Shown here one piece after another: positions 52,044 to 60,610 of a DNA stretch of 64,000 nucleotides. The position numbers were made by a program, and so were the translations under genes. Source of the DNA: Flavobacterium granuli (GTDB lineage: Bacteria; Bacteroidota; Bacteroidia; Flavobacteriales; Flavobacteriaceae). The notes below the pieces were generated by a model that was given only the letters and a program-made list of their open reading frames with translations, was not told the DNA's origin and made no database searches. The DNA is taken from contig NZ_FQWO01000009.1 of assembly GCF_900129705.1 (NCBI RefSeq), positions 1 through 64,000 of the forward strand, written 5' to 3'. Within the stretch, counting starts at the first letter, position 1. The number at the start of each line of letters is the position of its first letter.

Positions 52044-52227
52044 AAAGATGTGTTTTTTGATAAGTAAAATTTTAGACCTGTACTTGTAAGTACCCAATCT
52101 AAATATCTTTCTTTAAATTTAAACAACGAATTTAGCCAAATTTTAAGAATATCATAATTGAAGGAGACTTTTTATTAAAAAATTAAGATAAAAAAAAATC
52201 AACTAGAGCGTTGATTTTTAAATAAAC

Positions 52228-52509
52228 CTATATTATTTTAATAATTCTGTTTATGGGAATCCCCACTCCTTTTTTAAGGACAACACTATAATCAGTTACT
52301 GCCCAAACCGTAGTTTCGACAACTTTTTTGGATTGTTCATCCTCAAAGAAAATTTTAATTTTTGTATGCTCTAAATTTCCTAAAGATTGCGCACGCTCTA
52401 AATCAATACGCCTTTGTATAATAGCATCTGAATCTTCGAGAATCTCTTCTGGAGGAAATTTTAAAACATGAACATCCTCTTTTTCTATCAGTTGAAAATT
52501 TGTCATCAT
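52228..52509 (-). CDS. 93-residue conserved hypothetical
   Basis: This small soluble protein starts MMTNFQLIEKEDVHVLKFPP; translation may begin at the second Met (52506). The second half reads TKIKIFFEDEQSKKVVETTV and ends KGVGIPINRIIKII, a strand-rich pattern that recurs in Flavobacteriia hypotheticals. It is divergent from the epimerase gene. There is no motif for function, and it lies 130 bp from the peptidase upstream region. Confidence 0.65.
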   Translation of the reverse strand: MMTNFQLIEKEDVHVLKFPPEEILEDSDAIIQRRIDLERAQSLGNLEHTKIKIFFEDEQSKKVVETTVWAVTDYSVVLKKGVGIPINRIIKII

Positions 52510-52558
52510 AACTATTTATTTTTACAGTTTACGACCAGCATTTGCCTTAGTGAATTTA

Positions 52559-53455
52559 ATGAAATATATTTACAAACCAAAAAAAAAACACAAACTTATA
52601 TTTATAGTGCAAACAACAATTAAACTAGCCGATTTATCTGCTACAATAAACCACAAAGGGGCCGAATTAATTTCTTTAAAAAAAAACACAACCGAATATA
52701 TTTGGGAAGGTAATCCCGAGTTTTGGGGTAAGCACTCCCCTGTTTTATTCCCAATTGTGGGAACTCTTAAAAACAATAGCTATCAATTTAACAATACAGC
52801 GTATTCCCTATCCAGACACGGTTTTGCTCGAGAAATGCAATTCGATTTAATTGAACAAAAAGAAAATAGCGCTACTTTTTCAGTTACATCATCAACTGAG
52901 ACCCTAAAGACTTATCCTTTTGATTTTGAACTACATATCACTTATTCACTACAGGATAATGGCATTGATATACAATACAATGTCATTAATAGAGGCAAGT
53001 CCAAGATGCCGTTTTCTATTGGAGCGCATCCCGCCTTTGCTTTGACTGCTAACTTTGAGGACTACTCCCTTGAATTTGAAAAAGAGGAGATTTTAGAATA
53101 TCATCTTTTGGAAGACGGATTAATTTCTGATAAAACAATAAAACACAGGCTTCAAAACAAGAGTATTCCTTTGACGTACCAATTGTTTGAAAATGACGCC
53201 TTGGTTTTCAAAAAAACAGAATCTAAAGCACTAACTATCTTAGAAAATCAAAATCCAATACTAAGAGTCCGATTCGAAGATTTTCCTAATTTAGGAATCT
53301 GGACTGTAGCAAATGCCCCTTTTATTTGCATAGAACCTTGGTGTGGCTACTCGGACACAACAAATAGTAGCGGTGATCTTTTTGCAAAAGAAGGGATCCA
53401 AGTTTTGAACCCCAATGAAAACTTTCAACCAAAATTCAGTATTGAAATTTTATAA
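52559..53455 (+). CDS. Aldose 1-epimerase family protein
   Basis: I take the ATG at 52559 (MKYIYKPKKKHK); a GTG at 52607 would remove a basic, unconserved N-terminus and may be the real start. The galactose-mutarotase-like fold is indicated by AELISLKKNTTEYIWEGNPE, SPVLFPIVGTLKNN, LSRHGFAREM with the catalytic His and IGAHPAFAL with the second His, plus the C-terminal Glu in FICIEPWCGYSD. This is the YeaD/LacX-like subgroup, probably acting on hexose phosphates or free sugars. Its 3' end overlaps the annotated long frame of the next gene; with the start used there the gap is 13 bp. Confidence 0.88.
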   Translation: MKYIYKPKKKHKLIFIVQTTIKLADLSATINHKGAELISLKKNTTEYIWEGNPEFWGKHSPVLFPIVGTLKNNSYQFNNTAYSLSRHGFAREMQFDLIEQKENSATFSVTSSTETLKTYPFDFELHITYSLQDNGIDIQYNVINRGKSKMPFSIGAHPAFALTANFEDYSLEFEKEEILEYHLLEDGLISDKTIKHRLQNKSIPLTYQLFENDALVFKKTESKALTILENQNPILRVRFEDFPNLGIWTVANAPFICIEPWCGYSDTTNSSGDLFAKEGIQVLNPNENFQPKFSIEIL

Positions 53456-53468
53456 AAACCATCTGATT

Positions 53469-54023
53469 ATGCTAAGCATCAATTTCACTCCTTTTCCAAA
53501 TTTAGAAACCGAACGTTTATTATTAAGACGTGTTGACAATACTGATGTGAACGAAATTTTCGAATTGCGATCTAATCCTGAAACGATGAAATACATCCCA
53601 AGACCTTTACTCACAACTATTGAAGAAGCATTGGAACACATAGCAACGATTGATGCCAGGATAGACAGTAACGAAGGAATCAATTGGGCAATTACATTAA
53701 AAGGTAATTCTAAATTGATTGGAATAATTGGACATTATCGAATCAAACCTGAGCATTATCGCGCAGAAATTGGGTACATGTTGTTACCAGAATACAGCGG
53801 TAAAGGTATTATTACTGAAGCAGTTGAGGAGGCTGTCAAATATGGCTTTGAAATAATGCAACTCCATTCTATTGAAGCTGTTATTGATCCTGAAAATGAT
53901 GGTTCAGCTCGAGTTTTGGAGAAATTACAGTTCGTAAAAGAAGCCCATTTAAAAGAAAATGAATTCTTTGAGGGCCGTTTTTGGGACAGTGTTATTTACT
54001 CCAAATTAAACAAACAACAATAA
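53469..54023 (+). CDS. RimJ/RimL-type GNAT acetyltransferase
   Basis: The ATG at 53469 gives MLSINFTPFPNLETERLLLR, the standard start of the family (LETERLLLR), so the longer frame from 53415 is rejected. The 184-residue protein contains AEIGYMLLPEYSGKGIITEA as the acetyl-CoA loop and VIDPENDGSARVLEKLQF near the end. Members acetylate N-termini of ribosomal proteins or small amines; the substrate here is unknown. It lies 13 bp after the epimerase, likely cotranscribed. Confidence 0.88.
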   Translation: MLSINFTPFPNLETERLLLRRVDNTDVNEIFELRSNPETMKYIPRPLLTTIEEALEHIATIDARIDSNEGINWAITLKGNSKLIGIIGHYRIKPEHYRAEIGYMLLPEYSGKGIITEAVEEAVKYGFEIMQLHSIEAVIDPENDGSARVLEKLQFVKEAHLKENEFFEGRFWDSVIYSKLNKQQ

Positions 54024-54128
54024 TCCTCGACTTCAATTAATTGTAATAAATATATTGCAATTACAACAGTCAGAACTTATATTTGTACCCAAAACGGACA
54101 ATAAACTATAATATTGCCCCATTTTATT

Positions 54129-54677
54129 ATGAAAAAACTTTTATTTATTGTCCTTTTAGTTTCAATTCAGACTCAGAGTCAAACCTACATCAAAGCAAAT
54201 GCTTTTACTACTTTATTGACTATTCCTAATTTAGGGCTTGAAACGAGCATAGGGAAAAATTCAACTTTACAATTTGATGTTTTGGCTTCACCTTGGAAAT
54301 CAGTTAATGGTAAACCGCGTCAGTTTTACACCTTCACATCTGAATATCGTTATCATTTTAATGAAAATTACAATGGTTTTTATATTGGTGCAAATGTTGG
54401 TGCCAGTAGATTTAATTTTCAAAAATGGAATTATTTGAATACGGACATGTATGAAAAAGGATTCGGTTACTTTATGGGGGCCACAATAGGATATCAAGTA
54501 AAATTAAATGAGAAGTTCATGCTAGATTGCTTTCTAGGTGGTGGCTGGCATCAAGGTTTCTACAAGGGCTACCTTATAAGTACAGGAGAACGTTATGAAT
54601 CAGCTCAACATTATAACAAAAGCGGAGAATGGTTTCCTTACCGAGGAGGCGTTATGGTTTCGTATAAATTGAACTAA
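54129..54677 (+). CDS. DUF3575-type outer-membrane protein
   Basis: The ATG at 54129 starts MKKLLFIVLLVSIQTQSQTY, a signal peptide ending near SQT. The mature part of about 163 residues is an eight-strand-like barrel with alternating pattern (GLETSIGKNSTLQFDVLASP, FYIGANVGASRF, GYQVKLNEKFMLDCFLGGGW) and ends MVSYKLN with the aromatic/aliphatic finish typical of outer-membrane proteins. It belongs to the DUF3575 group of Bacteroidota. Convergent with the VF530 gene, with only two bases between the stops. Confidence 0.82.
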   Translation: MKKLLFIVLLVSIQTQSQTYIKANAFTTLLTIPNLGLETSIGKNSTLQFDVLASPWKSVNGKPRQFYTFTSEYRYHFNENYNGFYIGANVGASRFNFQKWNYLNTDMYEKGFGYFMGATIGYQVKLNEKFMLDCFLGGGWHQGFYKGYLISTGERYESAQHYNKSGEWFPYRGGVMVSYKLN

Positions 54678-54679
54678 TT

Positions 54680-54910
54680 TTATTTAGCTAATTTATTAAC
54701 GGTTTTAACATACAACTCTTCGACTTGTTTTCTAGCCCAATCTGTTTTTCTTAAAAAGGTGAGACTCGATTTAATACTTGGATTATCATTAAAACATTTA
54801 ATTTTAATTAGTTCCCCTAAAGTGTCAAATCCGTAGTACTCCACCAGTTTTTCCAAAATGGTTTTTAATGTAATCCCGTGAAGAGGGTCTTTTGATTTCA
54901 AGTTTTCCAT
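54680..54910 (-). CDS. VF530 family DNA-binding protein
   Basis: This 76-residue protein has DPLHGITLKTILEKLVEYYG and IKCFNDNPSIKSSLTFLRKT then DWARKQVEELYV, the complete VF530 (DUF2132) domain whose fold suggests DNA binding. A TAAATTTG -7 element lies 5 bases upstream of the ATG, so the message is probably leaderless. It is divergent from smpB, with a 70-bp shared region. Confidence 0.9.
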   Translation of the reverse strand: MENLKSKDPLHGITLKTILEKLVEYYGFDTLGELIKIKCFNDNPSIKSSLTFLRKTDWARKQVEELYVKTVNKLAK

Positions 54911-54914
54911 ATTG

Positions 54915-54922
54915 CAAATTTA
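54915..54922 (-). promoter_or_regulatory. -7 element placing the VF530 start at its ATG
   Basis: On the minus strand it reads TAAATTTG followed by CAAT and ATG at 54910. Transcription would start at about 54909-54911, i.e. a leaderless mRNA. The -33 element is not clear. Confidence 0.5.
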
Positions 54923-54942
54923 TGCCAATTTTATAAAAAAAA

Positions 54943-54973
54943 TTGCCGTTTCATTGATTTGTTCCTACATTTG
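54943..54973 (+). promoter_or_regulatory. smpB promoter
   Basis: TTG (54943-54945), 20 bases, then TACATTTG (54966-54973). The predicted start at about 54979-54981 coincides with the smpB ATG at 54981, arguing for that start and for a leaderless or nearly leaderless message. Confidence 0.65.
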
Positions 54974-54980
54974 TAAACCT

Positions 54981-55436
54981 ATGCTAAAAACAGTCAACAT
55001 ACTTAATAAAAGAGCCCGATTTGATTACGAAATAATCGAAAAGTTCACCGCAGGAATCGTTTTGGCCGGAACTGAAATAAAATCCATCCGTTTAGGAAAA
55101 GCTAATATTACCGAGAGTTTCTGCGAGTTTAGCGGCACTGAACTTTTTGCAATCAATACCTATATCGAAGAATATGCTTTTGGGAATCAATTCAACCATA
55201 AAGCCCGAAGTGAAAGAAAACTTTTACTCAATAAACGCGAACTGAAAAGTTTGGCCCGAAGTGTACAATCCAAGGGTTTAACCATAGTTCCTTTAAAACT
55301 GTTCACAAACGAAAAAGGAATGGCTAAGCTAGAAATAGGACTTTGTCGAGGTAAAAAAACTTATGACAAACGCGAATCACTAAAAGAACAAGACACCAAA
55401 CGCGATTTAGACCGAATCAAAAAAGCATACAAATAA
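54981..55436 (+). CDS. smpB: SsrA-binding protein SmpB
   Basis: The ATG at 54981 (MLKTVNILNKRARFDYEIIE) gives 151 residues, the usual length; the frame to 54912 would run through the promoter. Conserved blocks: FTAGIVLAGTEIKSIRLGKAN, FAINTYIEEY, RKLLLNKRELKSL and GLCRGKKTYDKRESLKEQD, leading to the C-terminal tail that mimics the codon-anticodon helix. It binds tmRNA for trans-translation rescue of stalled ribosomes. The tmRNA gene itself is not in the window. A terminator follows. Confidence 0.95.
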   Translation: MLKTVNILNKRARFDYEIIEKFTAGIVLAGTEIKSIRLGKANITESFCEFSGTELFAINTYIEEYAFGNQFNHKARSERKLLLNKRELKSLARSVQSKGLTIVPLKLFTNEKGMAKLEIGLCRGKKTYDKRESLKEQDTKRDLDRIKKAYK

Positions 55437-55437
55437 T

Positions 55438-55464
55438 AAAAAGGGTAGTTCATTACCCTTTTTT
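55438..55464 (+). terminator. Terminator after smpB
   Basis: AAAAAGGGTA and TACCCTTTTTT arms with a short loop. Confidence 0.85.
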
Positions 55465-55518
55465 ATAGCTTAAGTTGATGACTTTTCTTGTCAAGACTAA
55501 TAAAAAACTGTCTTAAAA

Positions 55519-56568
55519 ATGAAAACATTACTCAAAACTGCCAGAGAACAAAAAGGACTCAAAACCAGAGAAGTTGCTCAAATTTTAAGTATCGATCAGG
55601 CTTTAATCAGTAAATTTGAGACCGGCACCAGAAAACCTACCAGAGAACAACTCATCAAACTTGCCGCTTTACTAGAAATTGATCTTGAACCTCTTATGAT
55701 TATTTGGTTGAAAGAAAAAATCATTCAAGAAATAGGCCATGAGGAATTTGCCTTACAAGCCCTAAAAGCTGCCAAGGAAGAAATTAAATCGAACCGAGAA
55801 TCTTCGGTTAAAAAAGTTTCTGCTTTACTTCAAAAACTTTTGGATGAAATCGACCTTTTAAAGGCAAAACTGCATCCTTTTCGACCATTGGAAAACAGCA
55901 CACTCCAGCAAATTATTGAGTTAGAATTCACCCATAGCAGCAATTGGATTGAAGGAAACACACTTACTTTGACCGAAACCGACTTGGTAGTAAATGAAGG
56001 ACAAACAATTGAAGGCAAAAGCATGCGGGAGCACTTGGAGGCCATAAATCATCAGGAAGCCCTCGCTTTTATCAAAAGTGTGATTCAGAAAAACACTCCT
56101 TTTGGTGAAAAAGAACTCCTCTCTCTTCACAGTATTATCCTAAGAGGAATAGTACCAAAAGAAGCGGGACACTATCGTAATATTTCCATTTCGATAAAAG
56201 ACAATAGCTTTATTCCTGCTGAACCCCCAACTATTTCAAAAGAAATAGATGCTCTTTTTAATTGGTATGAATCCAATAAGAATAGCATACATCCGATTAT
56301 TTTGGCAGCCACAGTAAAAGAACGACTCATGACCATACATCCTTTTATAAATGGAAATGGAAAAGTATCGAGGTTAATTATGAATTTGATTCTTTTACAG
56401 CATGGCTACCAAATAGCCAATATAAAAGCGAACGAAAACGAACGAATGCTTTATTACCAAACCTTAAAAGCTTCTTTGACAAGAGAAAACAAAGAAAATT
56501 TTATAGTATTTGTTGCCCAAAATGAAAAAGCAAACCTAGAAAAGTGTCTTGAAAGTAGCAGTCAATAA
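55519..56568 (+). CDS. HTH-XRE and Fic domain protein
   Basis: This 349-residue protein has an N-terminal XRE helix-turn-helix (about 1-60, TREVAQILSIDQALISKFET), a helical linker and a Fic domain (about 120-340). The Fic core is HPFINGNGKVSRL with His274; the usual Asp/Glu after the first x is Asn and the GNGR Arg is Lys. An inhibitory-helix motif of class II type is present, SNWIEG (Ser141, Glu145, Gly146). Fic proteins transfer AMP or other groups to proteins; here DNA binding suggests an autoregulated or transcription-linked member. There is no separate antitoxin. Activity with Asn in the metal position is uncertain. Confidence 0.88.
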   Translation: MKTLLKTAREQKGLKTREVAQILSIDQALISKFETGTRKPTREQLIKLAALLEIDLEPLMIIWLKEKIIQEIGHEEFALQALKAAKEEIKSNRESSVKKVSALLQKLLDEIDLLKAKLHPFRPLENSTLQQIIELEFTHSSNWIEGNTLTLTETDLVVNEGQTIEGKSMREHLEAINHQEALAFIKSVIQKNTPFGEKELLSLHSIILRGIVPKEAGHYRNISISIKDNSFIPAEPPTISKEIDALFNWYESNKNSIHPIILAATVKERLMTIHPFINGNGKVSRLIMNLILLQHGYQIANIKANENERMLYYQTLKASLTRENKENFIVFVAQNEKANLEKCLESSSQ

Positions 56569-56598
56569 AAAACCATTCTGTCGTGAATGGTTTTGTTT
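56567..56598. terminator. Bidirectional terminator
   Basis: AAAACCATTC and GAATGGTTTT arms between convergent genes, with A and T tracts on either side. Confidence 0.8.
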
Positions 56599-57238
56599 AA
56601 TTTTTATCCTCTAATAAAGGCACAAATCGGAATTCCCCGAGTTCATGTTTTTCAAATTGGGTTTCATTCTTACGAATCAGCAATGTCATTTCCTGCACAT
56701 CTTCCCCAAGAGGAATTACAAGTCTCCCTCCTATTTTTAACTGTGCCATTAAAGGCTTAGGTATAAATGGTGCACCAGCAGTTACAATAATACTGTCAAA
56801 AGGCGCATAACCCGGTAATCCTTTATAACCGTCACCAAAAGAAAGATGTTTGGGACGAATTCCCAACTTAGGCAACAAAGTAGATGTTTGTTTAAAAAGC
56901 TCATTTTGACGCTCCACACTATACACTTTGGCCCCCATCAAGCACAAAACTGCAGTTTGATAACCCGAACCCGTTCCTATTTCCAAAACTTTATGTTCTT
57001 TCTTTACTTCCAATAATTGCGATTGAAAAGCAACGGTATAAGGCTGCGAAATAGTTTGACCAGCACCTATAGGAAATGCCTTGTCCTGATAGGCATAATC
57101 TTCAAAACTGGAGTTCAAAAAAAGGTGTCTGGGGATTTTTTTGATCGCTTCCAAAACATTTATATCGGTAATCCCTTTTTGCTGTAAAACGTTTACTAAT
57201 TGATTCCGAAGTCCTTGATGTTTGGCTGTATCTTTCAA
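56597..57238 (-). CDS. pcm: Protein-L-isoaspartate O-methyltransferase
   Basis: This 213-residue enzyme repairs isoaspartyl residues using SAM. Motifs: FPIGAGQTISQPYTVAFQSQ, unique to PCMT, VLEIGTGSGYQTAVLCLMGA for SAM, and FDSIIVTAGAPFIPKPLMAQ. The C-terminal KIGGRLVIPLG is also present. The length is normal and the start codon is ATG at 57238. It stands alone on the minus strand between the Fic and oxidoreductase genes. Confidence 0.94.
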   Translation of the reverse strand: MKDTAKHQGLRNQLVNVLQQKGITDINVLEAIKKIPRHLFLNSSFEDYAYQDKAFPIGAGQTISQPYTVAFQSQLLEVKKEHKVLEIGTGSGYQTAVLCLMGAKVYSVERQNELFKQTSTLLPKLGIRPKHLSFGDGYKGLPGYAPFDSIIVTAGAPFIPKPLMAQLKIGGRLVIPLGEDVQEMTLLIRKNETQFEKHELGEFRFVPLLEDKN

Positions 57239-57325
57239 AATTTGTTTATTTAATTTTGGTAAAAATAGAGGTTAAAACATCATTTTCCAAATGCAAAATT
57301 CAACTTCAAAAGTCATTAATTTTAA

Positions 57326-57354
57326 TTGGTATTTGGTATTTATTGTTATTTTTG
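57326..57354 (+). promoter_or_regulatory. Promoter of the oxidoreductase gene
   Basis: TTG (57326-57328), 18 bases, TATTTTTG (57347-57354). The start of transcription is predicted near 57361, 10 bases before the ATG at 57371. Confidence 0.65.
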
Positions 57355-57370
57355 TAGAAATTACATCATT

Positions 57371-58336
57371 ATGCTAAAAATTGGAGTATTAGGTGCCGGT
57401 CACCTAGGAAAAATACATTTGCGTTTATTACAACAATCTGAAAAATATGAATTAGTTGGTTTTTACGACCCTAATCAAGAAAATGCTGAGAAGGTTTCTA
57501 AAGAATTTGGTTACAAACATTTTAGTACAATAGCGACTCTAATCCATGCTGTAGATGTCATAGATATCGTTACCCCAACACTTTCCCATTATAAATGTGC
57601 CAAAGTTGCTATCAAATCAGGGAAACACGTTTTTATTGAAAAACCCATTTCGAATACCTTAGAAGAAGCCGAAGAAATTATTGCTTTGGCCAATGAATAC
57701 AATGTAAAAGGGCAAGTAGGCCATGTTGAAAGATTTAATCCTGCCTTTATAGCTACCAAAAACATGATCGAAAATCCCATGTTTATAGAAACCCATCGTT
57801 TGGCTGAATTCAACCCACGCGGAACGGATGTTCCCGTAGTTTTAGACCTAATGATTCATGACATTGATGTTATTCTTAGCGTAGTAAAATCAAAAGTAAA
57901 AAACGTAAGCGCAAGTGGTGTGTCAGTTATTAGTGAAACTCCGGATATTGCCAATGCCCGAATCGAATTTGAAAATGGCTGTGTGGCTAATTTGACCGCC
58001 AGCCGAATTTCGATGAAAAACATGCGCAAAACACGTTTTTTTCAAAGAGATGCTTACATATCGGTTGACTTTTTGGAGAAAAAATGTGAAGTGGTAAAAA
58101 TGAAAGATGCTCCTGAAATTCCAGGTGATTTTGACATGATTTTACAGAATGCCGAAGGTGTAAAAAAACAAATCTATTTCTCTAATCCTGAGGTGGAGCA
58201 AAACAACGCCATCTTGGAAGAATTAGACACCTTTGCCGATGCAATCAACAACAATACCACTCCAATTGTGACTTTAGAACAAGCAACAGAAGCATTGAAA
58301 GTTGCCTATCAAATCATTGATTGTTTTAAGAAATAA
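57371..58336 (+). CDS. Gfo/Idh/MocA-type oxidoreductase
   Basis: The ATG at 57371 (MLKIGVLGAGHLGKIHLRLL) lies just after a clear promoter; the longer frame from 57326 overlaps the promoter and is rejected. The roughly 321-residue protein has a Rossmann domain with GAGHLGKIH, the signature EKPISNTLEEAEE with the conserved Lys, and a C-terminal alpha/beta domain. The substrate is unknown; such proteins often reduce or oxidise sugars or biliverdin-like compounds. It is followed after 60 bp by the 3-hydroxybutyryl-CoA dehydrogenase gene. Confidence 0.9.
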   Translation: MLKIGVLGAGHLGKIHLRLLQQSEKYELVGFYDPNQENAEKVSKEFGYKHFSTIATLIHAVDVIDIVTPTLSHYKCAKVAIKSGKHVFIEKPISNTLEEAEEIIALANEYNVKGQVGHVERFNPAFIATKNMIENPMFIETHRLAEFNPRGTDVPVVLDLMIHDIDVILSVVKSKVKNVSASGVSVISETPDIANARIEFENGCVANLTASRISMKNMRKTRFFQRDAYISVDFLEKKCEVVKMKDAPEIPGDFDMILQNAEGVKKQIYFSNPEVEQNNAILEELDTFADAINNNTTPIVTLEQATEALKVAYQIIDCFKK

Positions 58337-58395
58337 AACAATTTCCGTATTTAAAAGTTAAACGAGACAACTTTAAAATTAAAATAATAAACTAA

Positions 58396-59283
58396 ATGAA
58401 AATAATTGCAGTAATAGGTGCAGGAACAATGGGGAACGGAATTGCCCATACTTTTGCCCAGAGTGGTTTTACCGTAAAATTAATTGATGTTTCCGAAAAG
58501 TCTTTAGACAAAGGAATGGCAACTATTGCCGCCAATTTAGACCGAATGGTCGCAAAAGGAAGCATCAACGAGGACGATAAAATGAAAACCATTACAAATA
58601 TCATCACTTACACTGACATCAAAGATGGCGTTGTAGGAGCTGATTTAGTGGTCGAAGCGGCAACTGAAAACGTAGATTTGAAACTGAGTATTTTCAAGCA
58701 ATTAAATGATGCTTGTGATCATAACACCATCCTTGCCACCAATACTTCTTCTATTTCTATCACACAAATAGGAGCAGTTGTTTCACATCCGGAACGCGTT
58801 ATTGGAATGCACTTTATGAATCCGGTGCCTATCATGAAATTGGTCGAAATCATTCGCGGTTATAACACCAGTGATGAAGTGACGAAAATCATCATGAACT
58901 TATCCGAAAAATTAGGTAAAACGCCTGTTGAAGTGAATGATTATCCCGGTTTTGTTGCCAATAGGATTTTGATGCCCATGATCAATGAGGCGATCGAAAC
59001 TCTATATAACGGCGTGGCGGGTGTATATGAAATTGACACCGTGATGAAATTAGGAATGGGTCACCCGATGGGTCCTTTACAACTGGCTGATTTTATTGGT
59101 CTTGATGTATGTTTAGCGATACTAAACGTGATGTATGACGGTTTCAAAAACCCCAAATATGCCCCTTGTCCCCTATTAGTAAATATGGTCCGTGCTGGAA
59201 AATTAGGTGTGAAATCTGGCGAAGGTTTCTATGACTATTCCGAAAGCAAAAAAGCAGAAAAAGTTTCTAAACAATTTATATAG
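58396..59283 (+). CDS. 3-hydroxybutyryl-CoA dehydrogenase
   Basis: This 295-residue enzyme has the NAD site VIGAGTMGNGIAHTFAQSGF, SSISITQIGAVVSHPERVIG, HFMNPVPIMKLVEIIRG with the catalytic His, and VNDYPGFVANRILMPMINEA. The C-terminal domain (HPMGPLQLADFIGLDVCLAI) binds the CoA ester. The length matches short-form enzymes lacking an enoyl-CoA hydratase domain. It interconverts 3-hydroxyacyl-CoA and acetoacyl-CoA in fatty-acid or amino-acid breakdown. A very strong terminator follows. Confidence 0.94.
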   Translation: MKIIAVIGAGTMGNGIAHTFAQSGFTVKLIDVSEKSLDKGMATIAANLDRMVAKGSINEDDKMKTITNIITYTDIKDGVVGADLVVEAATENVDLKLSIFKQLNDACDHNTILATNTSSISITQIGAVVSHPERVIGMHFMNPVPIMKLVEIIRGYNTSDEVTKIIMNLSEKLGKTPVEVNDYPGFVANRILMPMINEAIETLYNGVAGVYEIDTVMKLGMGHPMGPLQLADFIGLDVCLAILNVMYDGFKNPKYAPCPLLVNMVRAGKLGVKSGEGFYDYSESKKAEKVSKQFI

Positions 59284-59294
59284 TTTTCTTTTTT

Positions 59295-59338
59295 AAAGTC
59301 AAATGACTAAAGAATCTTCTTTAGTCATTTGACTTTTT
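59295..59338 (+). terminator. Long terminator hairpin
   Basis: AAAGTCAAATGACTAAAG and CTTTAGTCATTTGACTTT form a perfect 18-bp stem with a six-base loop and a following T run. Confidence 0.9.
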
Positions 59339-59362
59339 AATTTTTTGAAATTTAACTCAACC

Positions 59363-60580
59363 ATGGCAAAAATAATCCCTTTCAAAGCTGTTCGCCCTAC
59401 TCGAGATAAAGTTTGCCTTGTCACTTGCCGCTCTTACGAGGAATATGCTCCTGCTGAGTTAGCGGCCCAACTGGATTTCAATCCGTTGTCGTTTTTACAT
59501 GTTATAAAACCAGCATACACTAATCAGGAAAAAGTTTCCTTTGAAAAAAGATACCGACAAGTACATCAAAAATACCAAGATTTCAAGTCTGAGAACATTT
59601 TAGTAAAAGATGAAAAACCAGCTATTTACATTCATAAAATAGTTACTAAAAACCAATCTTTTACAGGAATTATTGTGGGCACCAGCATTGATGATTACCG
59701 CAATAACATCATCAAAAAACACGAGGAAACATTGGCTTTTAGAGTTCGAGTACTCAAAGAATACATGCAATATTCTGAATTCAATACAGAGCCTGTTTTG
59801 ATGACTTATGCCAACAATAAAAATATTGAGAACTGGATCTTTGAACGTACCCAAAAATTAGCTGATTTTGAATTTTCGACCACTAAGAAAGAAATCAATT
59901 ATTTATGGAAAATTGATGATGCAATAGAAATAGACTGGATTCAAAATATTTTAAAAACAGAAAATCTTTATATCGCTGACGGTCATCATCGATCTGAAGC
60001 GGTTCAATTATTAGCCCAAGAAAACGAAAATACCAAAAATACCAGTCAGGATTATTTACTGAGCTATCTGATTTCCGAAAACAACGTAAAAGTGTACGAA
60101 TACAATCGTTTGATAAAAGATTTGAACGGTATGACAAAGGAGGCTTTTTTGAAAGAAGTAAGCGTCAATTACCTAATAGAAAACAAAAAACAACTGCCTT
60201 TTCAACCTACTGAGAAGCATCAATTCGGAATGTATCTTGACAATGAATTTTATAGTTTAGTTTTAAGGAATGAAAAACAGGATTTCAAAACCGTATTAGA
60301 GAGTCTTGACGCGCAAATTTTATACAAAACCATACTTTCACCACTGCTGTCCATCAAAGATTTACGCAATGATGAGCGCATAGAATACATGTCCGGCAAG
60401 CAATCGATTCTGGAACTAAAAACGATTGTTGACGAAGGCGAATTTGAAGTTGGCTTTTTTCTTTTTCCTTCTAATATAGAAGAGATAAAAGCTTTGGCTG
60501 ATGCCAATTTAATTATGCCACCAAAAAGCACTTATATTGAACCAAAATTCCGAAGTGGAATCGTTATTTATGAATTTTAA
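59363..60580 (+). CDS. DUF1015 family protein
   Basis: The ATG at 59363 (MAKIIPFKAVRPTRDKVCLV) is the usual start of the family, so the six extra residues from 59345 are rejected. The roughly 405 residues contain YIADGHHRSEAVQLL and YIHKIVTKNQSFTGIIVGTS, diagnostic of DUF1015, and a late block EFEVGFFLFPSNIEEIKALA. In many genomes it neighbours serine-biosynthesis genes, suggesting a link with that pathway, but here it is followed by yggS instead. The catalytic role is not known. Confidence 0.9.
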   Translation: MAKIIPFKAVRPTRDKVCLVTCRSYEEYAPAELAAQLDFNPLSFLHVIKPAYTNQEKVSFEKRYRQVHQKYQDFKSENILVKDEKPAIYIHKIVTKNQSFTGIIVGTSIDDYRNNIIKKHEETLAFRVRVLKEYMQYSEFNTEPVLMTYANNKNIENWIFERTQKLADFEFSTTKKEINYLWKIDDAIEIDWIQNILKTENLYIADGHHRSEAVQLLAQENENTKNTSQDYLLSYLISENNVKVYEYNRLIKDLNGMTKEAFLKEVSVNYLIENKKQLPFQPTEKHQFGMYLDNEFYSLVLRNEKQDFKTVLESLDAQILYKTILSPLLSIKDLRNDERIEYMSGKQSILELKTIVDEGEFEVGFFLFPSNIEEIKALADANLIMPPKSTYIEPKFRSGIVIYEF

Positions 60581-60610
60581 ATCCCACTAAAAGATCTAAA
60601 AAAAAACAGC

